A DNA stretch of 64,000 bases, from positions 24,627,200 through 24,691,199 of the forward strand of contig CM067511.1 of the NCBI GenBank assembly GCA_034509495.1, given 5' to 3'. The notes under the pieces are model-generated. The model made no database searches. It had not been told where the DNA came from and saw nothing but the letters and a program-made list of their open reading frames with translations. Both the position numbers and the translations under genes were made by a program. Position 1 is the stretch's first letter; each line of letters opens with the position of its first letter. Shown piece after piece: positions 35,216 through 48,400 of this stretch. The stretch is from Acestrorhynchus altus (lineage: Eukaryota > Chordata > Actinopteri > Characiformes > Acestrorhynchidae).

Positions 35216-35995
35216 GTTGTTTATTTTAAGCAGGGTACAGTTTTACAGAGATGATGGAATAATTCACTTGAGAACTTTCTGTGTATCATCACAGATGCAG
35301 TTTAGAAAATGGTGCTAACAATTTTATCAAATGATTATAAAATGTGAAACAGTAATCCCACAAGATTAGAACAGTGTGCATCTGTTACTTCTGTGCTGTT
35401 TTGTGAGTGTACAGTCTGCTTTCACACACACTCTAATGCAACGATACAGCACGTCTACTCACAGGCAGCACACTGTCCTCTTAGTTTTATCAATCAAACT
35501 AAACTAGCAGCACATTCAGAGGGCACAGCCTGTCTCATGGGGGCATTTAGCTGCTGGGAGCTCTTGCTCAGAGTGGGTTTTTGTGGCCAATTTATAGTGT
35601 GTGTCGGGAGAGCTTAAATCTTTGGGTGATACTGGTGTTTATTATGAAGACAGTGCGTGCGGCTCTGTCAAATTCTGTTTTGAGAGTTGAAAGATTTATG
35701 GTTGCAGACACTGAAGTGAAAGTCTCTCTTAATCTCAAGAAAAACATCACAGGAAAACAGTTTGCAGTTTTAGTACCACTTAGAAAAACAGATGACTTTC
35801 ACATACAATTAAATTAGTGGTAAAGCCTTCTTTGGGTGTCATACAGCAAGAAACCTGTTCAGTATTCCACTGAGATGCTCTCATAGAGAAGAGATTACAC
35901 CCTGATAATCAGACAGCTAGGTCCAGGCGTTATCTCAAAAGTCTGACTCCATTCCAAACAGACACAGATGAGAAGGTGATATGGTCAGGGACAAT

Positions 35996-36224
35996 TTTAT
36001 TGAAAATGAAAAATACATGAAGTAAAACATTGGTAGTAAGGGGGGATGAAGGAGAGCGGAATTCAGAACTGTGAGGATTATAATGTCTTATAATGGAAGG
36101 AGGATAAAAGAAAACACAAAGGCAGGCCTCTACTTGGAAATCTTAGCATCTAAACACAGAGCTGGAGAAATGTTCTCAAAAAAGCAGTTCCATCAGCAGT
36201 GATGTACTTGTATTATGTTTTATT
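35996..36224 (-). terminator. Candidate ap2b1 poly(A) signals
   Basis: On the - strand AATAAA lies at 36224-36219 and at 36001-35996 (context TTTTCAATAAAATTGTCCCT). Use of the distal one would give a 3' UTR of about 2.4 kb. Proof needs transcript data. Confidence 0.4.
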
Positions 36225-37264
36225 TTACTGGCAAGGGTACAACATGTTACGTACTTAAACACATTTTATCCATTCAGCTCAACATCAAAACACATTACTA
36301 CTGCAGAAATTCAAGATGGTCCCAAAAGGTCCTAATGGGCTTTCATTTAGATTTACATGGCTCAAAGAACTCAATGATACTGGAGTATTGAAAATTTATT
36401 TTTTGGTCTACATGCATCATCACAGGCACAAACATTTCTGGCCACAAAAATGGAGACCACATTTATCCCCATTACTGTAACATACACACTAATTTGCACT
36501 GTTCCTTCATAGACTCAAACAAAGGTCCCAAAAATTGTTATTGTAAAATGTCTAAACTGTCCTTTCCAGTAACAGCTGGCACATACTTGACATTTGTTCC
36601 CTCCATTGCGGATGTAAGTACAACATATGCTACTGAAGAGTTTATAATATCCATAGATGGTATAACCCTGGGGTGGGGAGCCTAATCTACATAAATCACA
36701 GCACACATCACTGCACAAGACCATACAGCTATGTGGTGATGGGGTAGGAAGAGTTACCATTTTAAGCCCAAAATAACCCACATGGCTGCATTCAGTCTGG
36801 GAATGAATTGAAACAACCAGTGTGTTCCAGGTAAAAACTACATTGACACTTAGCTGATTTACATGAACAAATGTGAATATGGAGTGTGATCATGTTCTGA
36901 AACACGAGGCAAAAAAAAAATACACAATATTAATAAACATGAATACACGTCATTATTATAGGAACAGAATAAGGCATGCAAAGCTAGTTTCTTTACCCAC
37001 ACAATTGGCAATGCACTGCTTCACAGTATTCAGGATAACATGGGGTCACGTTAAATGACAAGGCATAACCAAAGAAAGGGAAAAACAGGAGAGGTGAAAA
37101 GGTGGTATCTAAAAGGATGGTACAGTTATTCCAGGCCAGAGCACTTAAACCCAAAGATCACCAACAAACCCAAACGTTTGGTAAACGTTTGTGTGACTGC
37201 TGAGAGATATGTATGGAATACTCTCACCATTTCACACAGCTCTGGAACGTCCTCTGTTTATTAA

Positions 37265-37700
37265 CTCTTTTCCCAACTGTCACTTCATTATTCACACTGT
37301 AGAATGTCCTCTCATTCACACTATTCTAGAATGTCCTCCCCTCCTTCAGTTTTAGAATATCCCCCTTCATGTCTTCCCCTCACTCACACTGGTCTAGAAC
37401 ATCCTCATCTGATTCAGAATGTCCATAAAGCTCACAATCACATTGTTCAGGAATGTCTTCCCCACATTCACTCAATTCTAAAATGTTTTCCCTTTATTTG
37501 GGATGTTGTAGAATGTCCCATGTTTTTGAATGTTCAGTTCTAGGTGTTCTTCCTTTTTACTATTTTAGAATGCCCTCTTCTCATTCACTTCTAGGATGTT
37601 CTCCCTAATTCACTCAGTTCAGTAATGTTTTCCCCCCTTAGTTAGTCAGTTCTAGAATGTCCTCTCCTCATTCACCCAGTTCTAGAAGAGCCTCCCTCTC
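37265..37700. repeat. Degenerate minisatellite of TCTAGAATGTCCTCCC units
   Basis: About 12 imperfect units of 30-40 bp each carry (T)CTAGAATGTCCTC-like words followed by a CATTCACTC-like spacer (e.g. at 37302, 37326, 37627-37660). It lies between the ap2b1 stop and the candidate poly(A) site, so it may be transcribed in the 3' UTR. Confidence 0.75.
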
Positions 37701-38377
37701 ATGGTTCTACCCATTTTGTCCTATTCACACTGGTTAATGTGGCTGCTCAGCTCTCTGAACATTCTAAAACACCTGCCATCATTAGAACATTGGTGTTTGT
37801 TGGGTCTGTGTGCTCTGGCCTTTAGAGCTACTGAATATAGTTGTTTTGAAGTGGTGTTTTAAATTCTATGGCATCTTTAACCGCCACTCCATGCACCTTA
37901 TTTTCTCACCTGCCTCTTATTAGCTCTTTACACCTATTGGCTTTCATGGTCATGTTTGTTGCCTGTGTTCTGGTAGCTATGATTCTGCCTGAGAATATGA
38001 AACTTGCACCCAACAGATAAAGGTATGGCCCCTGAAACATCATCAGCAAGTTCAGCACACTTCTTTTTCTGTCTATCTTTACTACTGGAATGGGCAAGTA
38101 CGTCAAATACACGTCACATACAAGGAATGTAAGCAGTAGAAATAGACTCATACATGTTTAATAATGGCAGGGAAGATAAATGCAGTAGAAGAGGCACAAT
38201 GCACCATCTACACTTTATCCATGACACAAAGATTGGTGAACAGAATGCTTGTGGTTTGCTTCTGGGGCAATAAAGAAAAAATCTCAATAGATGCATTTGA
38301 AAAATGTTCTTGTACCACAGGAATGAATACAGGATGGAAAGGATGAATACAGGAGGCTGGAGGAATGGAGAGAAGAT

Positions 38378-38452
38378 TCAATTCTTCAGCACGGCATCAT
38401 ACATCTGGTACACATACTGAGAAACCTCTGGGGCCCTGCACTTCAGAGACAG
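38378..38452 (-). CDS. ap2b1: ap2b1 last coding exon
   Basis: The acceptor TCTCTCAG precedes 38452 and the stop TGA is at 38380-38378. It encodes LSLKCRAPEVSQYVYQMYDA plus VLKN. It is 75 nt including the stop and starts in phase 0. Confidence 0.97.
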   Translation of the reverse strand: MSLKCRAPEVSQYVYQMYDAVLKN

Positions 38453-41400
38453 CTGAGAGAGGGAGGGGGGAAGAGAGAGAGAGAGAGATAAAGACAGAGA
38501 GAGAGATCAATGACAGGGAATAAATGTTTTTGAAGCTATGAAAACAATTATAATCTTTTAAAAATGTCAAACAGGTTTCATGAAAGTATTTGCACCCCCT
38601 GGGGTGTTTTAATTTAATGTTTAATAATTTTAGATGAACAGCAGGACGGAAGATTCAACAAATCTGCAGAATCTATGTTTAACCATCTCAGGAAATAGCC
38701 AATAGCAGTTTAGCAGTAAAACTGTAACTAAACTAAACTAAAAGTATATGGTCTATACAGGTATATACAGTTAGGCCAATTAATATTTGGACAGTGACAC
38801 AATCTTCATGATTTGTGCTGTACATGCCACCACATTGTATTTGAAATGAAACAACTGAGATGCAACTGAAGTGTAGACTTTCAGGTTTAATTCAAGGGGT
38901 TGAACAAACTAAGATGAACATAAATAAAATGTTCATTTTTAATACTTTGTTGAGAATCCTTAACTTAATCCTTAATTTCTTCACCCTGGAAAGGATCATC
39001 AACCATTGCTTGGCTAAACTCTTTGTCCTTACACTGTTTCTAAGCAACAAATGACTTGCTATTCACTTTGAGAAGTCCTGAACAAAAGTGTGGTCATAAA
39101 GTGTCATGCACCAGGTGCTTGATGCCATTAAGCTAACTCTATTTAAATGTGCATCCTGAGTTTAATTACACACGACCATATAAAAGGATTTAACTATATA
39201 GGACACAGTGCAATGTATGAAAAGTTCACACCAGCACAGGGAGTGGATGCAGGGGTTTATGTCCAGCTCTGACAAAAGCGCTATTACTATTGTCCAGTTT
39301 TAATTAACAATCATCCTCAGGGAATATTATTCGCTTTGAACTACACAGGGCTTAAATTTATTCCTTAAATCCTCATAAGCATCGTGTTTAGCATTGCAAA
39401 TCATTTTTAAAAAGGAGGATTTTATTTAAAAGGAATAAAAGGAACGGGGGGATGACAATTTATTTTTCTCCTCAGCCCAAATGTAGCCAATCAGCCATGA
39501 CATATTAGGTGTCCAATGTTTACTTTTCTTGTATCACACTGGAACTGTGAGACTAAGCTAAGTAGGACAGGAAGCTTACAAGCCACCAATTAGTGTCATG
39601 CAAACTGCATGTGAAAATCCTCATATATTCAGACCACATCAAGCTGTTGATTAGTGATTGCTAATCTCACAAACCAGACTTTAGCCTCCAGAGAGTCCAG
39701 TGCTTAATGTGGCTAAGAAGTGCCTACATTGACAGTCTTTTTAGTATTCAACATTCAACAAAATTTTACCACATTGTACATTTTTTCTTTTAATTAATTT
39801 ATTTTATTTTTTGTTTGTTTTAAAGATCAACATGGTTTGTGCACTGTCTCGATTAAAATGTTCAGTCTCCGCTCCAGTTGCAGCTTTTCAACAATGCTTC
39901 TGAATGGAATCAGGTGTGTGCACTGGCTTCTGCACTAAACCTTTTCATCACTGACTCCTGGCTGGAACCCAGATGGCGTTATGCTTTCCACCTCATTCCA
40001 AAGCTTAGCAAAGCCAACAGTGTCAGGATACCTTGGGCTAAATTACCCATTAAAATCAATTATAGAATGGCAGAGTTAGCCTCTAATCAACCCTTACCAG
40101 GCCAGCCTGGGGTCCAGGTAATCAGGCCCAGCAACAGTGCCTGAACAGATGCCTGCTGAAATGCCCAAGGGGTGGTCGCCTCTAATCAAGGGATTAATAC
40201 ATTCAGCCAGGACCCACACTGGATTTGGAAGTTTGCATAAAAAAGGTGCTTGGTCTCACTACTCTGCTGCCAGAACCACTGTGTCCGATAACTGCCACTG
40301 ATGGATAAAAGCTCTTGCCGACTTGTGAGACAGCCAGACATCATGCTTGATGTAAAACTGTTAGAACCGATGTAGGACTGTGTTGAATTGAGACACTTTC
40401 CACTGTCTAAATAACAGGCTTGCAAAGACCTTGCAAGAGAAAAGAGATCAGAAGAGCAGAGAGCATGCTAATCAGTTTATGCTAATCCTTAACAGGTGTC
40501 CACCTCTGATGATGATGCAAAATGGCAAACTTTAAAACTGCAAAGCAAGGAAGATCTTGTCCACCCTGTCTGTCAGATGACACTGCAACACTAACATTGT
40601 TCAGCTTATACCAGCATGTCTGCAATGAATATTTAGTTTTAAGAGAAGTCATATCCAAAATCTTATGAAAGAATGTGTTAAAAAAAGTGAAATAGGTGGA
40701 GTATAACACTAAGAATTGGAGACAAGTCGATGCACTCCGGAATTTGTTCAAAATCACTTCACATTCAAGAACAGAAAAAGATTTAAAAACAGAAGTAAAA
40801 GAAAAGTGTTGGTGGGGGTGGGGGCTTTGCAACCTACAGCATCTGTCAAAGGGCATCTCTCAGGTTGAAGCATGCTACAATAAATTGGGGATCAATCCAG
40901 CTTTGGAATTGAGCGCAAGCCTGTTACTCCTTAGTCCTCTTGACCTTCTTGTTCGTTTTAAGCACACAAAAAGCCAGCCAGGCAGAACGTAAAGTCTCTC
41001 AGGGACACACATTCATCACATTGCACTGGAGTTCAGCAATGACGCAGGCTAGGCATTACACAACTGTGGTAATGCGTTAAAAAAAAAGCACAAAAATTGT
41101 GATAGAAAATGAAGTTTTATGTATTTATCAAACATTCAGAGAATACACTCAAATTCTATAATTGCTGAATAGCAATATATTTGTGATCCACAATGGTTTG
41201 GTTTGAGATGCAGACCACCCTTATGGAGCCAAATGCATGTCTGGAAGATTCCGTCTGATTTTGACTACTTTAGCATGATTCCGAATTTGGTTACAGCCAA
41301 CACAAAATGGGATTGGAGAAACTTTAAACAGTGCTCACAAACTGGTTGTCTGGCCTTTGATATTTTTGTTCTGCCCCTACATTTTGCAAGTTGGGCTGGA

Positions 41401-42193
41401 GCAAAACGCTGAATTGTGAGGGAGACCACACATACCTAACATAATTGAAAAGTAAACCTATTAGTCCCAGCAGTTACATTTCTATTAATAAAGAAACTGC
41501 TCTAAACCACACCCCTAAATCACATTTTTTGTGTTTTGCTACCTCCCAACCTGAAATGAAAATTAATTATTTGAGGTTATGCATCATTTCATTTACAGAA
41601 AATACCTACAACTTTGCTTCACAATAAAAAAAATAAAATGTTCAAACAAACAGCACACAGAAAACTATTCACCCCCCTGTACTTTGTGGTACCTTTGGGA
41701 GTAATTACAACTGCAAGATGCTTTGGATAAGTCTCTATAAGGCAAAATTGCTCCAGCTCCTTTATGTTTGTGAGCAGCAATCTTCAAGTCTGTTGCTTTA
41801 GCTTTGGGTCATTGTCTTGTTGGAAGGTGGACCTCCAACCCAGGTTACAATCACTGACAGACCCAAACAGGTTTTGCTCAAAAATATCCCTGTATTTAGC
41901 ACCATCCATCGTTCTCTTGACTCAGACAAGTTTCCTCATTCCCTGCAGCTGGAAAACATCCCCACAACATGATGCTGCCACCCGCTTGTTTGTAGGTATG
42001 GTGTTCTTGTGGTGATTAGATGTGTTGGTTTTGCCCCAGACATGGCAAGTTTGGTCTCATATGATCAGAGCACCTTCCTCCATACATTTGGGGACATGGA
42101 GTTTAGGCAAACTTTATGCCTTTTGTCTGCAAGTAAAAGCTTTTTTCTGGTCACTCTTCCATAATGACCAGTTCTATGGAGTGTACAGCTTAC

Positions 42194-42275
<82 letters not shown>

Positions 42276-42298
42276 CATACATATATACATACATATAT

Positions 42299-42359
<61 letters not shown>

Positions 42360-42379
42360 TATGTGTGTGTATATATAAA

Positions 42380-42442
<63 letters not shown>

Positions 42443-45400
42443 CATATATATACACATATATATATATATATATATACATACATGGTATAATATCAACACA
42501 TACACTCAACAACTTGTCTTCATAGTGTTGTAGCCTCTGGGGATCATGTGGCACATAGATTGCACACAGTTGGACTTCCTTTCACAAAGCATGGGACTTC
42601 TGAATTAACTAATTAGGGGATTCATAGCAAAGCAATACCTATGCACGTCAATTTTGTGTTTTGTTTTGTTTGGTTTTTCACTGGTAAACTAATTAACAAT
42701 TAACTTATTTTCTTTTTGTCCCCCTGAACTGGTTTGGGGCCCTGCATTCATCAGGATCACAAATGCATACATCAAATAATATACTAATAATAACAATGTT
42801 GTAGAACATCACTTTCAAAACATGCATCAAAAGCATTAATGGATTTTCTGTTTGTTACGCACTGAAATAAGAATGGCTGAATGCTGTTTTCACTCTTGCA
42901 GTTTGGAAAGCACTATCCATCACCATTTACTGCTGTATTGTTGTGCCTTGATATGCAAATACAGAGTTGTAGAAAACACATCAGAGGGTGTTTACCGTGT
43001 AGTTGGGATTGCCAGGTTGAATGCGAAGCTCGGCGAGGATCCAGATGCCATTGGTGAGTTTCAGGGACTGGTACAGCATGTCTTGGCCCTCCACATTGCG
43101 CTTGGCGATGGTGTAGATGTTGTTATTCTGCAGTTTGCCTGACACTGTGTCTGCAGGGGCCACGCACACACACAGACACACACAGTTTCATGGTCACAAT
43201 TCACTTCGTCACCGCTTATTGTCTCTCACACAAGGTATAAATTTAATCTACACCTAATAACACATACACCTATAATGTTCAATAATACCTCAATACAGAA
43301 GGTGTATGAAGTCTAAATTACGACCACTAGCAATATTTCAGGTGTATTTGGCTGAATCTTTGAGAAATGGCCGTTTCAAACCCTGCCACAGAAATCCGTG
43401 GCTGAGCATACGGCAGCTCAATTCGCCCCCCTGTTTCTGGGTGGCTGGGACAGCCATCTGTTGGTTAGCTGATGCAGCAGAATTGGTAATAAGTATTCTT
43501 CTTCAAATGTGTGCAACTGTCCAATGATGTTGCATTAGCAACAAGTAACTCAAAGGAATCACATGCTAGACTTCACCCTCTTGTGGTAGCACTGTGTGAT
43601 GGAAATGACTGAATATGGGAGAATATTTAAGGTTGTGGGGTGTATTTCTATTTGCTTACTTGAAAGCCATCACAGCAATTTTTTTATTAATGTCTACATC
43701 AAAAGGGCACTACTACAAGGTTCTAATGCTTACAGACACTGATCTACAATCTACATCTCTGTTCGAGTCACCCATCAAAAAAGATTGCTTTTCAATCTGT
43801 TCAGCCATCAATTTTTTCACAACTAGATGTTCTTATGTTTCTATGCATTCTGTTTAAACTGCATAAACACTATGTGAACGGTAATCTGGCATAAATATCA
43901 TATATAATGTTAAAGTAGTTCAAATGATATCAACAATATGACCAGAAAAGCTTGTGGCACATTGTGATGCTGCCATATGTACCAATTATATAAATTGTAT
44001 GTAAAACACCATATATTAATCATCTGAATTATGAATACAAATATAGTAAATTTTTTGAATGAATATTTCAAAAGATATCAACATATTAACTTTTTTTATT
44101 ATTTAAAGTCTGGTTCCAGATTTCTCCAGGATGCTTCCAGCCAAAGAATGGATTTGTTAAAATTGTGCATGTTGGCATCTGGTTTATCTTAATGAAATGC
44201 TTGATTAGCCAAACTAAGTACTGAATCATAACTACAATCACTGTGATGCCACATTTAGAGCTTTTTAGACAATCACTGCAACATATTTTATTTTAATGTT
44301 TCATTGAACAAATAAACACTAAATACCCAAATAATTAGCTTTTCAATTCAAATGTTCACAGGTGTCTAAAACATCTGTACAACATTACAGCTGCCCAAAT
44401 ATGTAGCAAACAACTCAGGTAAGGAGAAATGGACAGACTACCAAGCTTATTTTGGGACAAAAAGGTCTAAAGCACCCTATTCGATTTTGTGCCTATGCAT
44501 CCCAGAAAATAAGCAAACCCTTTAACCTACATTAAGTATATTGCAGCTGCAATAAGGTGGTATCGGTTTTCTGAACTTTTGATGAAGGCTGCACAGATTT
44601 AACAGATGGTCACAGACTGATTGAACAGAGACATGTAAATGTTTAAGCACTGACAGAGCTGATAGCGCTACACTAGTCACTGCTGAAGTTCTGACCCTGC
44701 CAGATCCAGCCAAACCAAACAGTGCTGCAGAACGATAGAAACCTGATGGTCCTCAGCCCGAGTGGATTATCACACCAAGATCAGACAGATACAAGGCTGG
44801 CAGGTCATGAGAGCGCATGGAGAAAGACAGAGAAGGAGGCAAAAGTAGAGGATGATGACACAGAGGGCAACGGACAGAGGAGAAAACACTTTCTTAAAAA
44901 AAAAGGAAACTGAAGAGGAGAAACAGAAGATGAAATTGTGAGACACCAAGATAAAAGTAAAAAGGAAACAAAGAACATGAATGAGTGAGTGACCAAGGCA
45001 ATATAGACAAATAAAAGGATCACTTTTCTGTTCAGGTTTTATCAATGTATTAGAAGAGAAACATTCAAACCTTGACAAAATAATGTTATTAGCAGTTCAT
45101 AATTTCATGAAATACTGTAATATGTAGAGGTGTACAATACATCAACAAACCACATATTTAATGAGGAATGAGAAAATTTAATTGGTATTGGTCCAATTTA
45201 GAAATATCACACACACACACACACACACACACCCCTCTGCAGCAAGCTGGACAAATGTTAAAAAGAACAATCTTATTGTTTTAAGAACAAGTCAGCGGTT
45301 CTATATGCAATACAAGTGTCATGTAGAGGTTGTGTAGAAAATGTGCAGAGCAGGGGTCTAAAACAAGCTGAATTGAAATGAAATTCAGAAAATAACAGAA

Positions 45401-48400
45401 GTACACATAAGAAGCTAAGATGATGGAAACTCTTCTTATCCCACAGGAATAGAACTTCACTGGGCAGGGAACCCTCCTGACCTGCTGCTGTCAAAGCAGC
45501 ACTTAAAATAACTGCAGCACGTGTGTGCATGTGTGTGTGTCCATGAGAGTGCCTGCACAATGTGCACTGAAAGAGAAAGAGAGATATATATAGAGAGAGA
45601 GACACACACACACAGAGACGGAGAAGGAGGGAGAGAGAACACGAGAGGGGGGGGGCACAGTGTAGCTGCAGCACTGACTGTTATAATAATAAAATTAACT
45701 GTCATTTCAAAAATGAATGCATTTTTATGAGCACACAAATAGTGGGAATTGTGACGCATAAAATAAAAGCCCTGTCACATAAAAGACAAGGCTTTGATAA
45801 TTTGATGTCGAGAAGTGCCTTTTCTGAGAGATTATTTTGCAGAAGACGTGGACAGAAAGTCAATGTGTGAAATGTCGTAGTGACTTTTTTACTCCCAGTG
45901 GTGCTAAGATTTCTGGAGGATGCTTCTTTTCCTGTGGCCGAGAGCGATACAAACATTATTGCTGAATTACAATGAGAGCCAGCAGTGAGAAATGGATGTG
46001 TGCATACTGGAAAAACTACTCTGAGATTGGGCTTTGGACAAAACCCTGCACAAGTGAAACCAAAATTACCACTGACACAAATTGCTGGGAGCGGGTTTGA
46101 TTTTGCACAGCATCATGAATGAAAGATCACATTAATTCTGTATCTGGAATGATGTTATAAAAAATGCTAAACTAACACAATGGAGAAAAACATACACTCA
46201 AGCCATTTGTCAGGAACACTATACTAGAGCCTGCTTTTGCTCTTCAAACACCCTAAATACTTCACGACATGAATTCCACATGATAAGATTCTGGTAAATG
46301 TTCATGGGATTGCATCACATTCTGCTTTTTTTCAACAGTACTTTCATGATGCAAATCTCCAATTCTACCCCATTCCATAAGTATTCCACTGGATTCAAAT
46401 CCAGTGACTGGAAAGGCCACTGAAGAACACTGAACATCATTGAACGTCATGTTCATGAAACCAGTTCAAAGTGACTTTTGCTTTGTGATGTTACATCATC
46501 ATTCTGGATTTAAACGTCAGAAAATGAGTTAAGTGACAATGAAGGGATATACAATACTCAAAGAGGCCATCAAGCCATGACTGACTGATATTGACAGGTC
46601 CAAGTGTCCAGAGATTTTATTGAACTATATTTTTCAGGTATTTAACTGTCCAGTTTTGGTGAGCTTTTGGCAAGCTTTTGGTGAGCTATGAATAGATCAG
46701 GCACAGCAGTGCTGCTGCTGGACAGTTTACATTTGCACTGAAGGCATTTGGCAGATGCTCTTATCCAGAGCGACTTGTTCACTCAGAACAGTTTAAACCC
46801 CTCAGTGTCGCTGCTGGACTGAGAATACTCCATCAACCAGCAACATCCAGCCAACAGCATCCTGTAAGCACTTGTGAAGGATTAGAGGATTACTAACACA
46901 AACTGTGCAGCAACAAATGAGTTTCTGTCTCTGACTTTACATACACAAGGTGGACCAACTAAGAAGGAGTGTCCAATAAAGTGGACAGCAAGTGGACACA
47001 CAGTTTAAGCATTGCTTTCTCTGATCCACTTGTACCAGCACAAAAAACACACCACCACCATGTCAGCATCACTGCAGTGCTGAGAGGACACACCTCCCAC
47101 AAAATACTTGTTCTGTGATTGTCCTGTGGGGTCCCGACCACTGGGTGAAAAGAGACCATAATTTGCATAGAAACAGATGGACTACAGTCTGTAATTATAG
47201 AACTACAAAGTGTTCCTGTATGGTATGAGTAGCTGATGGATGGATAGGGAATTTAGAAATAAGGTCATAATGTTATGGTTGATCGGTTTACTAACCTTAA
47301 TACTGTGTATGTGTGGCAGTTTAGTAAACAAAAGACTAATTTACTAATCTGTTTGGTCCTAACAGGAAGTGGAAATGTCACCATACATTCTCCTGATGCG
47401 GCCATGTGTGTAGCTCCAATCCATTCTGTTTCACATTACATTGTAAGAGAAGTGTGTCCCCATGCAATGGGGATATTTGAGCACACTAACTTTGATTATT
47501 TTATCCATGTTACATACTACAGTCTCAAAAACTAGTTAGTATTAGTAGTTAGTGAGTATGCAATTGGGCACCGTCCATTTTTCTACTGTTGCAGCCCATC
47601 TGCCTAAAGGTTTGACATGCGTTGTAGTCTAAGATGCTTTTCTGCTCAAAACAATTGAACAGAACAATTATCAGAATTACTATATCCATTCTGCCAGCTC
47701 AATCCAGTCTTTTCAGTGACTGTTTATCTCTCTTATCAGTCAGATATCTAATGGGTCCATGGCCAGGAAATGCCCTAGATCTGAATCCCACTGAGAACCT
47801 GTTGTCAATCCTCAAAAAGAGGGTAGACCTAGAAACTCTGATCAACACTAAGCACTAATTAAGCAAGAATGGGTTGACATCACTCAAGATTTTGCCCAGA
47901 AAATGATATTCAGCATCCTGAGACAAATTGCAGAAGTTTTAAAAACTGTAAACACTGGTCTTTGCTTAAACTGGATGAATGTCAAGTAAAAAAAAAAAAA
48001 AAACCCAGAGCCAGCACACTTTGTAAAAACGGAAATAATGGAAAACGGAAGCGGAAATATTTGTTCCATTTTCAAAAGATTTGGTCACAACTGTAGGTCT
48101 TTCTAACAAACTGCTTGGTGCATGTAGCACTGTTACACAATGTTTCTACACATCAGGAGCAGACAACATTGGTGGAGAAAATACCCTGCTATAACTTGAT
48201 ATTTGCTTCCACTGGACAAAGCCCTGAAAAGTCTAAGTGAATATAAAACAATAACTTTAAAGACCACTGCAAATGAAACTGTGACCTTTAAACTGTGCTG
48301 CAGACAAAGCTGACTATGATGAAACAGTAGATTTATGAATGCACTGCCTGTTTGTGTGCAATGCCCAGAATGAACATCAATTATAACACGAACACAGGTC

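Larger units (their letters stand above)
27850..38377. other. Intergenic region between rasl10b and ap2b1
   Basis: It contains a reverse SINE, several dispersed repeats, a CpG-rich block (30.95-31.56 kb), a microsatellite hairpin (33.2 kb) and, from about 36.0 kb, the probable ap2b1 3' UTR and flank. No protein-coding exon is recognised. Confidence 0.55.
38453..42995. other. ap2b1 intron between the last two coding exons
   Basis: This 4.5 kb intron holds two Tc1 remnants and a long AT microsatellite; about 39.1-41.6 kb is otherwise unannotated AT-rich sequence. A GA-rich tract (about 38457-38510) adjoins the acceptor. Confidence 0.6.

Noticed and set aside
37265..37700. CRISPR-like array
   Set aside because: The units are imperfect and lack constant repeat and unique spacer structure, and the DNA is from a vertebrate genome. 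It is a minisatellite.
42164..42554. Open frames encoding long Ile-Tyr repeats on both strands
   Set aside because: They are translations of the (AT)n/(ATAC)n microsatellite and read open in several frames at once. The same applies to 33107-33450, 26652-26837 and 58913-59193.
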